From the NCBI GenBank assembly GCA_949282265.1, contig CASDOZ010000008.1, forward strand, positions 1-64,000: 64,000 nucleotides of DNA, given 5' to 3'. Positions 50,727-59,441 of this stretch are shown one piece after another. The stretch is from an uncultured Bacteroidales bacterium (GTDB taxonomy: Bacteria; Bacteroidota; Bacteroidia; Bacteroidales; Paludibacteraceae). The translations under genes were made by a program, and so were the position numbers. A model generated the notes under the pieces. The model ran no database searches, had not been told where the DNA came from, and was given only the letters and a program-made list of their open reading frames with translations. Each line of letters begins with the position of its first letter. Position 1 is the first letter of the stretch.

Positions 50727-51059
50727 ATGTACACAGTGATCAAACGTATGGAGGTATCGGCGGCGCACAGCTTGCATCTTTCCTACCCCAGCAAATGTGA
50801 AAATCTGCACGGTCACAACTGGATTATCACAGTATATTGCCGCTCGCGCGAATTAAACGCCGACGGCATGGTTGTCGATTTCAGCCATATCAAACAAGCG
50901 GTGAAAGCCCGGCTTGACCACAAAAACCTGAATGAGGTAATACCCGGCAATCCCACTGCGGAAAATATTGCCCGCTGGGTCTGCGAACAAGTTCCGTACT
51001 GTTTCAAAGTAGAAGTCCAGGAGTCGGAAGGCAACACGGCCATTTATGAAAAAGATTAA
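50727..51059 (+). CDS. queD: 6-carboxytetrahydropterin synthase, QueD
   Basis: The protein is 110 residues from ATG 50727, with zinc ligands H14, H28 and H30 (the HGH of NLHGHNW) and catalytic Cys 24 in the SKCENLHGH motif. It turns dihydroneopterin triphosphate into 6-carboxy-tetrahydropterin, the first committed step to queuosine. The frame upstream to 50655 overlaps the promoter and lacks family similarity. The start of queE lies 14 bases inside its end, so the two are translated together. Confidence 0.93.
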   Translation: MYTVIKRMEVSAAHSLHLSYPSKCENLHGHNWIITVYCRSRELNADGMVVDFSHIKQAVKARLDHKNLNEVIPGNPTAENIARWVCEQVPYCFKVEVQESEGNTAIYEKD

Positions 51060-51591
51060 CGAGATTTTCTACAGCCTGCAAGGCGAAGGTTTCCATACAG
51101 GAACGCCTGCCGTGTTCGTGCGTTTCTCTGGCTGCAACCTGAAATGCCCGTTTTGTGACACACAACATGAGAACGGTATCCTAATGAGTGATGAGGAAAT
51201 TCTGCACGAAGTGAATAAATATCCAGCACGAATGGTCATCCTGACCGGCGGCGAGCCTTCGCTCTGGATTGACGATGCGTTCATCGACATGTTGCACGCA
51301 ACTAGGAAATACATCTGCATCGAAACCAATGGCACACGCCCTTTACCCGAAGGCATAGATTGGATAACCTGCTCGCCCAAAACCGGCAGCCAGTTGCGCC
51401 TGAAACGCATGGACGAGGTGAAAGTGGTTTATTTAGGGCAGGACATCGCGCCTTACGAACAGTTACCGGCCGCACATTTTTTCCTGCAGCCCTGTTCGTG
51501 TCAGAACACACAAGAAACGATAGCATGTGTATTGCAGCACCCACGCTGGCGGCTCAGTTTGCAAACACACAAACTTATTGATATCCCGTAA
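51046..51591 (+). CDS. queE: 7-carboxy-7-deazaguanine synthase, QueE
   Basis: The 181-residue radical SAM enzyme has the cluster motif C30-x3-C34-x2-C37 (GCNLKCPFC), the GGEPSLW segment and an NEIFYSLQGEG start. It is shorter than the ~220-residue E. coli enzyme, typical of Bacteroidota. It converts 6-carboxy-tetrahydropterin to 7-carboxy-7-deazaguanine in the queuosine pathway. QueC and QueF are not adjacent. Two C-rich patches near the end (PCSCQ, about 145-148) are not part of the radical SAM core. Confidence 0.93.
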   Translation: MKKINEIFYSLQGEGFHTGTPAVFVRFSGCNLKCPFCDTQHENGILMSDEEILHEVNKYPARMVILTGGEPSLWIDDAFIDMLHATRKYICIETNGTRPLPEGIDWITCSPKTGSQLRLKRMDEVKVVYLGQDIAPYEQLPAAHFFLQPCSCQNTQETIACVLQHPRWRLSLQTHKLIDIP

Positions 51592-51815
51592 AACACACAA
51601 TCCATTTTTCCTGTCTTTCCCGATAGTTGATTCCAAGCATTTGCCTGCCAATTCCAGTGTGATATTTCCAATGTTCTGCAACAGTTGATGGCTGCAGACT
51701 CTTATGCATTCATTTCCGCCACAATGTTTCATATTAGAAAAATGGCATATTTATTGCGAAATATGGTTACCACAAGCAAAAAAAGACAAGATTCCACCAT
51801 ACACATTATAAAATC

Positions 51816-52328
51816 ATGAAACTGATTATAAGCGATAAACCGCTGAACATAAACATTCAGCCAGAAGGAGATACCAGATATTTTGATTTATCGTCCCTGA
51901 AAATAGCCAATTGCATGGGTTGTTTCGGTTGTTGGACCAAAACACCGGGAAAATGCATTATCCGTGATGATGCTACGACTGTATATCCATGCATTGCAAA
52001 AAGTGACAAAGTTCTCTATGTAAGTCATCTAAAATACGGAGGATACGACACCATAATGAAAACCATGCTGGAACGAGCCTTACCTATTCAACAAGCATTC
52101 ATACGTATCCACAATGGTGAAACCCATCATGTACAACGTGCCGTTGTTCCCAAACAAGCTACCATCATAGCCTACGGCAATATTTCAGACGAAGAAATGG
52201 AGATATTCCGACAATTGGTTGCCCGTAATGCCAACAACATGATTTTTAGCAGCTATGAGATCATATTTACAACAGAATCCATGCTTGACAACATGGTAAA
52301 AACAACTTTAGAAAAATGGGAAAAATAA
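51816..52328 (+). CDS. flavodoxin-like NAD(P)H oxidoreductase, cysteine-containing
   Basis: The 170-residue protein has the NADPH-dependent FMN reductase fold with a CMGCFGCWTKTPGKC motif (about 34-48), as in small iron-sulphur-flavoprotein-like reductases. The usual N-terminal flavin phosphate loop (GSPR-type) is weak here, replaced by a shortened strand. It lies 224 nt after queE and overlaps the next flavodoxin gene by 13 bases. Role unknown; probably redox handling of a small substrate. Confidence 0.65.
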   Translation: MKLIISDKPLNINIQPEGDTRYFDLSSLKIANCMGCFGCWTKTPGKCIIRDDATTVYPCIAKSDKVLYVSHLKYGGYDTIMKTMLERALPIQQAFIRIHNGETHHVQRAVVPKQATIIAYGNISDEEMEIFRQLVARNANNMIFSSYEIIFTTESMLDNMVKTTLEKWEK

Positions 52329-52927
52329 TGATATTGAATGGTAGCCCCAGGGCTCCAAAATCAAACTCAAAACGCTATGCGGAGATATTCAGTAAATACT
52401 GCAATTTTGAAACAGAATATTACAACATTACAAAGAAAAACCATTTGGAACTCTGCTCCAAAATGGAGGATTTTTCCGATGTACTGTTCGTTTTTCCACT
52501 TTATGTAGATTCGCTACCTGTCGGTTTTCTGAATTTCTTAAAGACATTGGAGACCAATCCACCCAAACGGAAACCTATAATATCCGTACTGATTAATTGC
52601 GGCTTTCTAGAATACCAGCAAAACGAAATAGCCATCCGGATGATACAGTTTTTTTGCCATCAGTACCATTACATCATAGGTTCAACCCTGATGCTCGGTG
52701 GCGGAGAAGCCTTTCTGGATACGCCTTTCAGATTTATTGCCATCAGAAATATACGCAAGCTGGCATTGTCCATAACATGCAAGGACTACAAAGTATTCCA
52801 GACAACAATGCCGCTTCCCAAAAAACTATTTTTGATGGCTTCCACCAACTACTGGACACGTTATGGCCAGAAATATGGTATAACCAAAGAGCAAATGCAA
52901 ACAATGGAAATTGAAGGGGATAATTAA
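52316..52927 (+). CDS. NAD(P)H-dependent oxidoreductase, flavodoxin-like fold
   Basis: The 203-residue protein opens with MILNGSPRAPKSNSK, the flavin-phosphate loop of the NADPH-FMN-reductase family, and has the FVFPLYVDSLP and LINCGFLEYQQ segments of the flavodoxin fold. Its start lies 13 bases inside the previous gene, which encodes a Cys-rich relative, so the two probably form one heteromeric reductase or act in sequence. It ends 4 bases inside the convergent HXXEE gene. Confidence 0.7.
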   Translation: MGKIMILNGSPRAPKSNSKRYAEIFSKYCNFETEYYNITKKNHLELCSKMEDFSDVLFVFPLYVDSLPVGFLNFLKTLETNPPKRKPIISVLINCGFLEYQQNEIAIRMIQFFCHQYHYIIGSTLMLGGGEAFLDTPFRFIAIRNIRKLALSITCKDYKVFQTTMPLPKKLFLMASTNYWTRYGQKYGITKEQMQTMEIEGDN

Positions 52928-53424
52928 CGGGGCATACGGCCAACAAGCCTATGCATCCCGATTAAGTTCATTCCGCCAAGCAATGTGCCCAGTATGGTGT
53001 AGAGAAACAGCTCGTGTAGGGAAAAGAACAGATACGTCTCGTGTATCGCCCAAATGCAATAGGGCAGACATAATGCCGTAGATATGATGGCAGGAATATA
53101 TCCGCGCCATACAACAAACTGGACGATATGGACGATAAGATGGATGCCGAATGCGGCCAGGCAGCAATACCATGCCGTCAGGTTCTCTGTCTGTAGGCTT
53201 ACAATCGTGCAGACAGAAACAATTAGAAACTCTTCGGTGGCAATTACCACGAATTTCCGTGTGGTCATTTGCTCCATCTTTCGGATGATTCGTTCGGCTT
53301 TTGGGAAACGTCTGCGCATTGCGGTGCTGTTCTTTTTTACCCACGGGCATACCATGAGGATTTCTTCCAGTTCGTGAAGCAGGAAGAAAACAGGTAGGAG
53401 GAAAAATAAAAGCACCGTATCCAT
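52924..53424 (-). CDS. HXXEE-domain membrane protein
   Basis: From ATG 53424 the protein is 166 residues with four or so membrane helices and the namesake LLHELEE motif near residue 16. HXXEE proteins are small multi-pass proteins of unknown activity, perhaps metal-dependent. Frames further upstream (to 53559) overlap the acetyltransferase gene and are less likely. Its stop overlaps the stop of the convergent flavodoxin gene by 4 bases. Confidence 0.6.
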   Translation of the reverse strand: MDTVLLFFLLPVFFLLHELEEILMVCPWVKKNSTAMRRRFPKAERIIRKMEQMTTRKFVVIATEEFLIVSVCTIVSLQTENLTAWYCCLAAFGIHLIVHIVQFVVWRGYIPAIISTALCLPYCIWAIHETYLFFSLHELFLYTILGTLLGGMNLIGMHRLVGRMPR

Positions 53425-53429
53425 TCTTC

Positions 53430-53894
53430 TTAGCGGTTGAGGGTTAAATTTTTCTGAAAATAAATCATGTCTTTCAGCACTTTCCCGTCTTCCACAATCG
53501 GATGGTCGTAATTGCAGGTAAAGAAGTTGGCGACGGTATGCGAATAAGTAAAGCCGCAACTTTCGTAGAATGTGATTGTCTGTCTGCTTTCACCCGTGCC
53601 GACAAGCAGTGTGTGGCACACGTCGGCATAGCGCCGACAAAGGTATTCCACCATCTGTCGGCCGTACCCTTTCCGCTGGCGGGAGGATGCAACGGCCAGG
53701 TTTTTCAGTTCGCAGACTCCGTTTCCCTCGTCTGTCACAACGGCTGCGGCAATGGCTTCCGTTTCCTGCGTGTCGTACATGACGAACAGTTCTCCCCGCT
53801 CCAGATAGCGGTCAATCATCGACTCCTGCTCGTCGGCAAGGAGGAGCAGGGGGAGGAAACGTTTCTTGTCGGTGGTGATGAGTTGGATGTTCAT
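53430..53894 (-). CDS. GNAT-family N-acetyltransferase
   Basis: The 154-residue protein has the GNAT acetyl-CoA loop (RQRKGYGRQMVEYL, about 72-85), preceded by a strand with ELKNLAV and followed by the TFYESCGF helix. Substrate unknown. It begins just 13 nt after the stop of the large Cdd1-DUF3795-GNAT-GNAT gene and is followed after a 5-nt gap by the HXXEE gene, so the three are probably one unit. Confidence 0.75.
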   Translation of the reverse strand: MNIQLITTDKKRFLPLLLLADEQESMIDRYLERGELFVMYDTQETEAIAAAVVTDEGNGVCELKNLAVASSRQRKGYGRQMVEYLCRRYADVCHTLLVGTGESRQTITFYESCGFTYSHTVANFFTCNYDHPIVEDGKVLKDMIYFQKNLTLNR

Positions 53895-53907
53895 ACAAAA
53901 TCTTCTT

Positions 53908-55422
53908 TCAGCAGTTCAAAATAGTGGGTATTCTTTTCTTCATCCAATAGTTTTTGATATATAGGCGGTTGCACAGTGCCTTCTGTTCGTATATAACTTT
54001 ATACCCTTTTCGCTCGAAGAAAGGGCGTGCCGTAATGCTCACTTCCGAAGTAATCTCGCGGATGCCGTGCTCCGTGGCGTATGCCTCAATCCGTTGCAAC
54101 AAGGCGGTGGCAATACCTTCTCCCTGATGGTCCTTGTGGATGAACATGGAATGCAGGTAGCCGTCGTTGCGGATGGAGGTGAAGCCGACGATACGGCCTT
54201 CGGCATCGCAGGCGGCAATGAAATGCAGAGTGGCGAGCAGTTCCTCCCATCGTCCCGGACTATTACCACACGAAGCCCAGTCAGCCACTTCTTCGGCGGT
54301 GTAGTCGCGGGCGTTGACCGTCAGTACTGTGTTGCGGAAGAGCTCCTTCAGTTCAGGTATGTCGGTCATGGTGACGGAGCGGAAAGTGATGTTTGTTGTC
54401 TTGTTAGGTTTATTGTTGCTCATACACGAGTCTGGTGATAAATTGCATACCATAATATATTCATCTTCTGTTTCCCGTATTGTTTCAAATCCGAGACGGC
54501 GGTAAAGACGGACAGCTGGGTTGGCTTTCTGCACAGAGAGCGATACCTGTTTATAGCCTTTACGATGCAACAAGTCGATCATTTCTTGCAGCAGTCGTGT
54601 ACCGATGCCTTTCCCTCGAAACCCTTGATAAAGGGCAATAGCAAGCGAAGGCGTGCTGTCATCTACATGCCCAAAGTCCTCCATTTGTCGAACCCAGACG
54701 GCACCAATGACTTTATCGGAACTTTCAGCCACTAAGCAGTGGTCATCCGACCGGATACCGAAGTCCTGGATATAGACTTGCAGCTCGGGCAAGTCAATGA
54801 CGCTGCGGGGTGGAGAAGGCGTACCTTCGGGCAGGTAGATGGCCTCGTAGAGAAAGTCACGTAACATGGTGATTTCCTCCGGGCGGAGGGGGCGGATAGT
54901 GGTTTTTCCCAGACGTTCCAACATCTTATGCAAATGAGCTTCGTTATCCTCGTCCGATATTGTCGGGTCTTTCATGAAGCGGGCACAAGGCAATTCAGGA
55001 CAGCCGCTACAATTCCGCTTCTTCTTTTCACGGCAACATTGGTAAACAGGACAAACCTTATCCCCAGTAAACTGCAACCAGAACACCTTGCCACGTATTT
55101 TCCGGCATCCGCCACAAACAGATGGAAAATTGCCGCACTCCGCACATACCGCCCCACAGGGCGACGGTTCAACAAGCTCGTCTTTCCACAACCACCATTT
55201 GCATTTGGCCGGATCTGGGTTTTCCGTGTTCACGAAATACTCCACGGCACGGTAAAGATACAATTGGCAACGGTCCACAACACAACCGCGCAAACGACAT
55301 TCCTCTGCATAAAGGTCCTCCGCCCGCTTGCCACGCAAAGACTTGACTGTTGTATAGCCCATCGCTATCAAATCCTGCTCGGTCTGCTTTCCCACGTTGG
55401 GAATTTTCCTCAATTCAGTCAT
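53908..55422 (-). CDS. four-domain fusion: Cdd1 (pathogenicity-locus) + DUF3795 + two GNAT domains
   Basis: The 504-residue protein shows, in order: a Cdd1-like helix-hairpin-helix domain (about 1-90, IPNVGKQTEQDL then CRLRGCVVDRCQLYLYRAVEYF), a Cys-rich DUF3795-type segment (about 90-165, CGAVCAECGNFPSVCGGC), a first GNAT domain (about 175-335, acetyl-CoA loop GFRGKGIGTRLL), and a second GNAT domain (about 345-490, loop DHQGEGIATALL). Cdd1 and DUF3795 are normally small separate proteins. No internal stop or frameshift is visible. The fusion suggests that a nucleic-acid- or metal-binding module guides two acetyl transfers, but the substrate is unknown. Confidence 0.75.
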   Translation of the reverse strand: MTELRKIPNVGKQTEQDLIAMGYTTVKSLRGKRAEDLYAEECRLRGCVVDRCQLYLYRAVEYFVNTENPDPAKCKWWLWKDELVEPSPCGAVCAECGNFPSVCGGCRKIRGKVFWLQFTGDKVCPVYQCCREKKKRNCSGCPELPCARFMKDPTISDEDNEAHLHKMLERLGKTTIRPLRPEEITMLRDFLYEAIYLPEGTPSPPRSVIDLPELQVYIQDFGIRSDDHCLVAESSDKVIGAVWVRQMEDFGHVDDSTPSLAIALYQGFRGKGIGTRLLQEMIDLLHRKGYKQVSLSVQKANPAVRLYRRLGFETIRETEDEYIMVCNLSPDSCMSNNKPNKTTNITFRSVTMTDIPELKELFRNTVLTVNARDYTAEEVADWASCGNSPGRWEELLATLHFIAACDAEGRIVGFTSIRNDGYLHSMFIHKDHQGEGIATALLQRIEAYATEHGIREITSEVSITARPFFERKGYKVIYEQKALCNRLYIKNYWMKKRIPTILNC

Positions 55423-55460
55423 AAAACAACTTTCACAATGGACGGCTTCGTGCAGGCCGG

Positions 55461-56366
55461 TCAGAATTTCTCATCATTCGGCCGGTCGTTCGACTCCCCC
55501 TCCGCGACTTCCTCATCCAATTGCGCCCCGCAATACTTGCAATACAGGGCTTCCGGTTCATGCCCTTCCCTATGGCAAACGGGACAGTGCCGTTTTGCCT
55601 GCTGCTTGTATTGCCGTACCATCGTGGCCGAAACGATACCGGTCGGCACCGCGATAATCGTGTAGCCGATAAGCATAATTACCGCCGACAGGAAGCGCCC
55701 CACCGGCGTAACGGGCGTAATATCACCATAACCGACCGTGGTCATGGTTACAATCGCCCAGTAAATGCTATTCGGAATGTTGTTGAACGCCGAGCCGGGC
55801 TGCACGCCTTCAATCATGTACATGACCGTGCCCATGGACGTTACAAGAATCAGCACAAAAAAGAAAAAGATAAGGATTTTGGGCGCGCTCATCCAGAGGG
55901 AACGCAAAAGCAAGTTCCCTTCCTTGATGAAAAGGAACAACTTGAATACCCTGAAAATACGGATCAGGCGGAAGGCACGAATGACAAGCAAATAGTGCGA
56001 ACCGTGCAGGAAGAAACTCAAATAGACCGGCAAGGTAGCCAACAAATCGACTATGCCGAAAAAGCTGAACACATATTTAAGCGGCTGTTTCAGGCAATAC
56101 ACGCGCGCCAGGTACTCTATGGTGAAAAACAGCGTAAGCACGTATTCCATTATCCGCAGGGCCAGATAGGCCGAACGCGGGAAAATATGCATACTCTCCA
56201 AAATGACCAGCAACACACTGAGAATGATGCTGCCAATCAGAATAATGTCGAACATTTTCCCCTGCGGGGTATCCGACTCAAAAACGATGGAGTAGATTTT
56301 CTGTTTCAGCTCATCGTTGTGCAGAAAACGCGCCCAACGCCGGCGAAGTTGTGAAATCCATTTCAT
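55461..56366 (-). CDS. voltage-gated potassium-channel-type ion transporter with C-terminal zinc ribbon
   Basis: From ATG 56366 the protein is 301 residues: six membrane helices, an S4-like arginine-spaced helix (AFRLIRIFRVFKLF, about 130-144), and a pore with selectivity filter TVGYGD (210-215). A short C-terminal tail holds two CxxC pairs (C261, C264, C276, C279), a zinc-ribbon pattern, ending in an acidic stretch. It should conduct potassium across the inner membrane. The start is set after an upstream stretch that looks non-coding. It is followed by the Cdd1 fusion gene at 38 nt. Confidence 0.85.
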   Translation of the reverse strand: MKWISQLRRRWARFLHNDELKQKIYSIVFESDTPQGKMFDIILIGSIILSVLLVILESMHIFPRSAYLALRIMEYVLTLFFTIEYLARVYCLKQPLKYVFSFFGIVDLLATLPVYLSFFLHGSHYLLVIRAFRLIRIFRVFKLFLFIKEGNLLLRSLWMSAPKILIFFFFVLILVTSMGTVMYMIEGVQPGSAFNNIPNSIYWAIVTMTTVGYGDITPVTPVGRFLSAVIMLIGYTIIAVPTGIVSATMVRQYKQQAKRHCPVCHREGHEPEALYCKYCGAQLDEEVAEGESNDRPNDEKF

Positions 56367-56452
56367 ATTACTGTCTGCCAAACTTGAATTGCAAAGGAAA
56401 CCATAAACAAACAACTATAAGGCCATCCCAATATCCAGGAATTGCATTTGGC

Positions 56453-56812
56453 TCACATCATTTGGCATTTTATGCCGAAGGATGACACAAAAGCCAACAA
56501 TTCATGGAAGATTGCAGACGCTTCCGCGGGTGCATGAAGGTCGGCTGTGAAATCAACGCCAAACCGGGTATTCAGCAAGGCCGGCAACTCAACCAAGGAA
56601 ACTTTCAGCCCCTTGGCAAGCCGGTAGGCATCTTCCCTGCTGATTTGCGCACTCTTGACAAATGACCGCGCAGGTTGTTCATAATCCGTACGTTCAAGCC
56701 TGATAACCAAAGAGGAATCATCGCCATAACCGACCGTCACAGTTGCCACGACCGGCTGGTCATTGTCCGTTTCAATAAGTAGTTTTTCCAATGCAAGCAT
56801 GTTATCGTCCAA
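56453..56812 (-). CDS. conserved protein of unknown function, 119 aa
   Basis: The protein has no signal peptide, no membrane helix and no recognised motif. Its central part (VTVGYGDDSSLVIRLERTDYEQPARSF) contains the letters VGYGD, but in a soluble context, not a channel pore. Predicted alpha/beta composition with a hydrophobic C-terminal helix. It is separated from the channel gene by 86 nt and from the flavodoxin lipoprotein by 61 nt. I do not recognise the family. Confidence 0.55.
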   Translation of the reverse strand: MDDNMLALEKLLIETDNDQPVVATVTVGYGDDSSLVIRLERTDYEQPARSFVKSAQISREDAYRLAKGLKVSLVELPALLNTRFGVDFTADLHAPAEASAIFHELLAFVSSFGIKCQMM

Positions 56813-56873
56813 CTAACGTTATACATCGCGGGCAGCAAAGCCATTGCCACCCGCGTTATCACCACGCAAAAAC

Positions 56874-57710
56874 TTATCTCACAACCTCGGTAAACTCGGG
56901 TTTCTCGTCCGCCCCGTTGCCCACAATAACATAAATAACGGCTTCTACATCATTGCCATTCGCATCCTTGCTCTGTGCCGTGAAGCGGTATTCCGTTCCG
57001 GCGGATGTCATCCGCTTGCCGAACATGACCGGCGTGCCAAGCGGGTACTTGTAATCGCCACAAGCGGCATTGAATATCGCTACTTCCGCATCCGTAACAG
57101 GCTCCTGGGCCGAAAATTCCGGCAGTTTTTCAAATTCGCCCTCAATAAAACCGTGTTCTTTGAGGAAACGTTCCACCTCGGCCGGTGCCTTTGCCAGGCG
57201 GGCATTGCGCACCCCATAACCGGGCAGGATTTCCGCATCGGGCAAAGCCGCTTCCAAATCCGCCATGCTGGATGCAAGACCGCCACTGCCGAACGTGCAG
57301 AACGGCACTATCTTCTTGCCTGCGAAATTGATGTTCTTCACCAAAGTTGCTACCGGCGGGGCGTATGTGCCGAACCAAATCGGATAGCCAAGGAAAACAA
57401 CATCATAGCCATCCAAGTTGATTTCCTGCGCGGCCAGTTCCGGCAATTCGTTGTTGGCCATCTCCTGCTTGCAACGCTCGATGGTTTCATCGTACGTGCC
57501 ATTATATGGCTGTGCCGCATCGATGCGCAAGGTGTCAGCATCAAGCAGGCGGGCAAATTCCCGCGCCACCTGCTGCGTGGCACCGGTCTGCGAATAATAA
57601 ATAACCAGGCATTTCCGCGTCTTCGTTTCCTCGTTTGCTTCACTTTTCTTCTGCGAGTTGCAGCCGAACAACGTCAAGATGGCTGCAAACAATGTCAATC
57701 CTTTTTTCAT
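56874..57710 (-). CDS. lipoprotein with flavodoxin domain
   Basis: The 278-residue protein has a lipoprotein signal (lipobox LFGC, Cys at about residue 17), a Lys/Glu linker, a flavodoxin domain (about 33-180) with the FMN phosphate loop YYSQTGATQQ and ring-contact loop FGSGGLASS, and a C-terminal beta-rich domain of about 80 residues. A flavodoxin tethered outside the cytoplasm is unusual but known in Bacteroidota. It probably carries electrons for an envelope reductase. It is preceded by a fused GNAT gene after 31 nt. Confidence 0.8.
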   Translation of the reverse strand: MKKGLTLFAAILTLFGCNSQKKSEANEETKTRKCLVIYYSQTGATQQVAREFARLLDADTLRIDAAQPYNGTYDETIERCKQEMANNELPELAAQEINLDGYDVVFLGYPIWFGTYAPPVATLVKNINFAGKKIVPFCTFGSGGLASSMADLEAALPDAEILPGYGVRNARLAKAPAEVERFLKEHGFIEGEFEKLPEFSAQEPVTDAEVAIFNAACGDYKYPLGTPVMFGKRMTSAGTEYRFTAQSKDANGNDVEAVIYVIVGNGADEKPEFTEVVR

Positions 57711-57741
57711 TTTCGTATGTTTTTTAGTCGTTTATATAAAG

Positions 57742-58977
57742 TCATTCGGTTTCCATTTCCCGTATCACCTTGCCCGCCCAATCCAGCAACATGCAGCTAT
57801 CCGCCTCAAAAGTTTCCCCGGAAATATCGCCATCTGCTGCAACAGCCCTGTCCAGTATGCGGCGGCTGTCCGCCGATAGGCTTCCGGCCAGACGATTCAT
57901 CGAGGCGATGTACTCGCCCGTATCCAAATAGTGCTTCATGCGCACCGTGAAACGCGCCGCCTTGTACAATCCCGCAAGCGCGGCAGTGTCGCGTTCATGC
58001 AAGAAATTGTGCGAACAAGCATGGTAAATGTTGCACGCCCCAACCAGCACGGCACGACGGACATCGCTGTCGGAAAAAAGCGGACGCAGGCTGTCAAGCG
58101 TGCCGACAATCGGGCGGGTGTCCAGGACAAGCTGCAACAAATCCGACTTCTCCCAACCCAGCAGTTCGCCCTCTCCGGCTACGAAACCGCAAACCAGACT
58201 GCGGTGCTCCAACGTATCCAACATGGCGCGATAGGCCTGCAAGTCATCGAAACGCACCTCGTCGAGTATGACCACCACGTCAATATCGCTCGATGCCGTC
58301 TGCTCACCGCGACCATAACTGCCCTGCAAACCGAAGAAGCGCAGGCGCTGCCCGAACAAAGCCGTGAGCTTGCCTTGAAACTCTTTCAGCCAAAGGTTTA
58401 TGTCAAAAGGTTGTGCCATATTCCTGTTGCCATGACTGCCCCACTCTTCCCGCGTTATCCGCATGAAATGTTCCGTGCGGACATCGCCCATGGGGGAAAT
58501 TTTCCCCGTTTCGGTATGATGAAAGACAAAACCGCATTTCTCCATGACACGGCGCGACTTCGTGTTGCCATCATAGTAGCCGCACCAGACCGCCGGCACG
58601 CCAAGTTCCTCGAAACAACGGTGCAACAGGCAGCGGACAGCCTCCGGAATCAGGCCTTGCCCCCAATAGGGCACGCCTATCCAATAGCCTATTTCGGCCT
58701 CGCCATCCCCCAAAGCGGCACTATGCACGCCATCGCCGAACATGATGCCCACACTGCCCACCGGCTCGCCGGTAGCTTTCAGCACCACAGCATAGGTCTC
58801 CGGCGCGGAAAGGATAGTGCGGATAATCTCACGGCTGTTTTCCACCGAAGTATGCGGCGGCCAGCCCGCAATAGGCCCGACAGCCGGGTCGCAGGCATAC
58901 TTATAGAGCGACGGCGCATCGTCTTCCGCCCAAGGGCGAAGGACAAGCCGTTCGGTTTCAAGTCGGGTCGTATTCAT
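57742..58977 (-). CDS. GNAT acetyltransferase fused to a nucleotidyltransferase domain
   Basis: The 411-residue protein has a RimJ/RimL-type GNAT domain (1 to about 175, opening RLETERLVLRPW, with acetyl-CoA loop YWGQGLIPEA) and a nucleotidyltransferase domain of the minimal/aminoglycoside type from about 187 with GSYGRGEQTASSDIDVVV (G219, S220, D231, D233). A Met at about residue 187 (MAQPFDINLW) begins the second half and looks like a former start codon, so two genes seem to have merged in frame. Aminoglycoside-modifying enzymes combine such activities, but substrate here is not known. Confidence 0.78.
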   Translation of the reverse strand: MNTTRLETERLVLRPWAEDDAPSLYKYACDPAVGPIAGWPPHTSVENSREIIRTILSAPETYAVVLKATGEPVGSVGIMFGDGVHSAALGDGEAEIGYWIGVPYWGQGLIPEAVRCLLHRCFEELGVPAVWCGYYDGNTKSRRVMEKCGFVFHHTETGKISPMGDVRTEHFMRITREEWGSHGNRNMAQPFDINLWLKEFQGKLTALFGQRLRFFGLQGSYGRGEQTASSDIDVVVILDEVRFDDLQAYRAMLDTLEHRSLVCGFVAGEGELLGWEKSDLLQLVLDTRPIVGTLDSLRPLFSDSDVRRAVLVGACNIYHACSHNFLHERDTAALAGLYKAARFTVRMKHYLDTGEYIASMNRLAGSLSADSRRILDRAVAADGDISGETFEADSCMLLDWAGKVIREMETE

Positions 58978-59020
58978 ATTTGCTTGTTTTTATCTCTTAG
59001 GGTCTGCACGCCCTGCCGGC

Positions 59021-59419
59021 TCAATCCTTGTCCAAATCTGTCCACTTCAAAAACCGGTCTATCATGGGGCGTTTGATAACTTCTCCCCTTGAGTTCCGTT
59101 CATATTCGGGTATGAAACTGACATTGACATCGGTAATCATGCTGGGCGTAACCTCCTCAGGCGTATCCTTGCCTTTGCCCCGCGTGCGGCAATTCAGATA
59201 AAAAGTGCCCATGCCTTTCAGCTTCACGGAGCGCCCCGTGGCCATCAGTTCGCCCATCACCTCGCCCAAATCCGTAAGCACGGCATAGGTGTCGGCCTTG
59301 CTCACCGTGGAACGCCGCGACAGAATTTCCGCCACCTCGTCGGTCGTTGCCGCGCGGCCTATCGTAACTGCCCGCGGATACCACTTACCGTTAAACTTCT
59401 TTTTCTTGTAATAAGCCAT
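59021..59419 (-). CDS. HU/DNABII-type DNA-binding protein, Bacteroidales form
   Basis: The 132-residue protein resembles the HU-like family common in Bacteroidales: a Lys/Tyr-rich N-terminus (YYKKKKFNGKWYPRAV), a helical dimer region (TDEVAEILSRRSTVSKADTYAVL), then the VKLKGMGTFYLN strand and an arm. The C-terminal extension (after about residue 100, VNVSFIPEYERN...) is longer than in classical HU. A strong Shine-Dalgarno AAGGAGG is 7 nt before the start, and an upstream hairpin lies at 59442-59458. It begins a small cluster with the GNAT-nucleotidyltransferase gene 43 nt downstream. Confidence 0.83.
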   Translation of the reverse strand: MAYYKKKKFNGKWYPRAVTIGRAATTDEVAEILSRRSTVSKADTYAVLTDLGEVMGELMATGRSVKLKGMGTFYLNCRTRGKGKDTPEEVTPSMITDVNVSFIPEYERNSRGEVIKRPMIDRFLKWTDLDKD

Positions 59420-59441
59420 ATCGTGTCCTCCTTAATTTACG

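Noticed and set aside
51463..51732. Minus-strand open frame over the queE end and the gap after it
   Set aside because: The right half reads somewhat like protein, but it overlaps queE antisense and I recognise no family or start signal; treated as chance.
53425..53559. Longer start of the HXXEE protein
   Set aside because: The added 45 residues overlap the acetyltransferase gene and look like its antisense-frame shadow; the membrane protein begins cleanly at ATG 53424.
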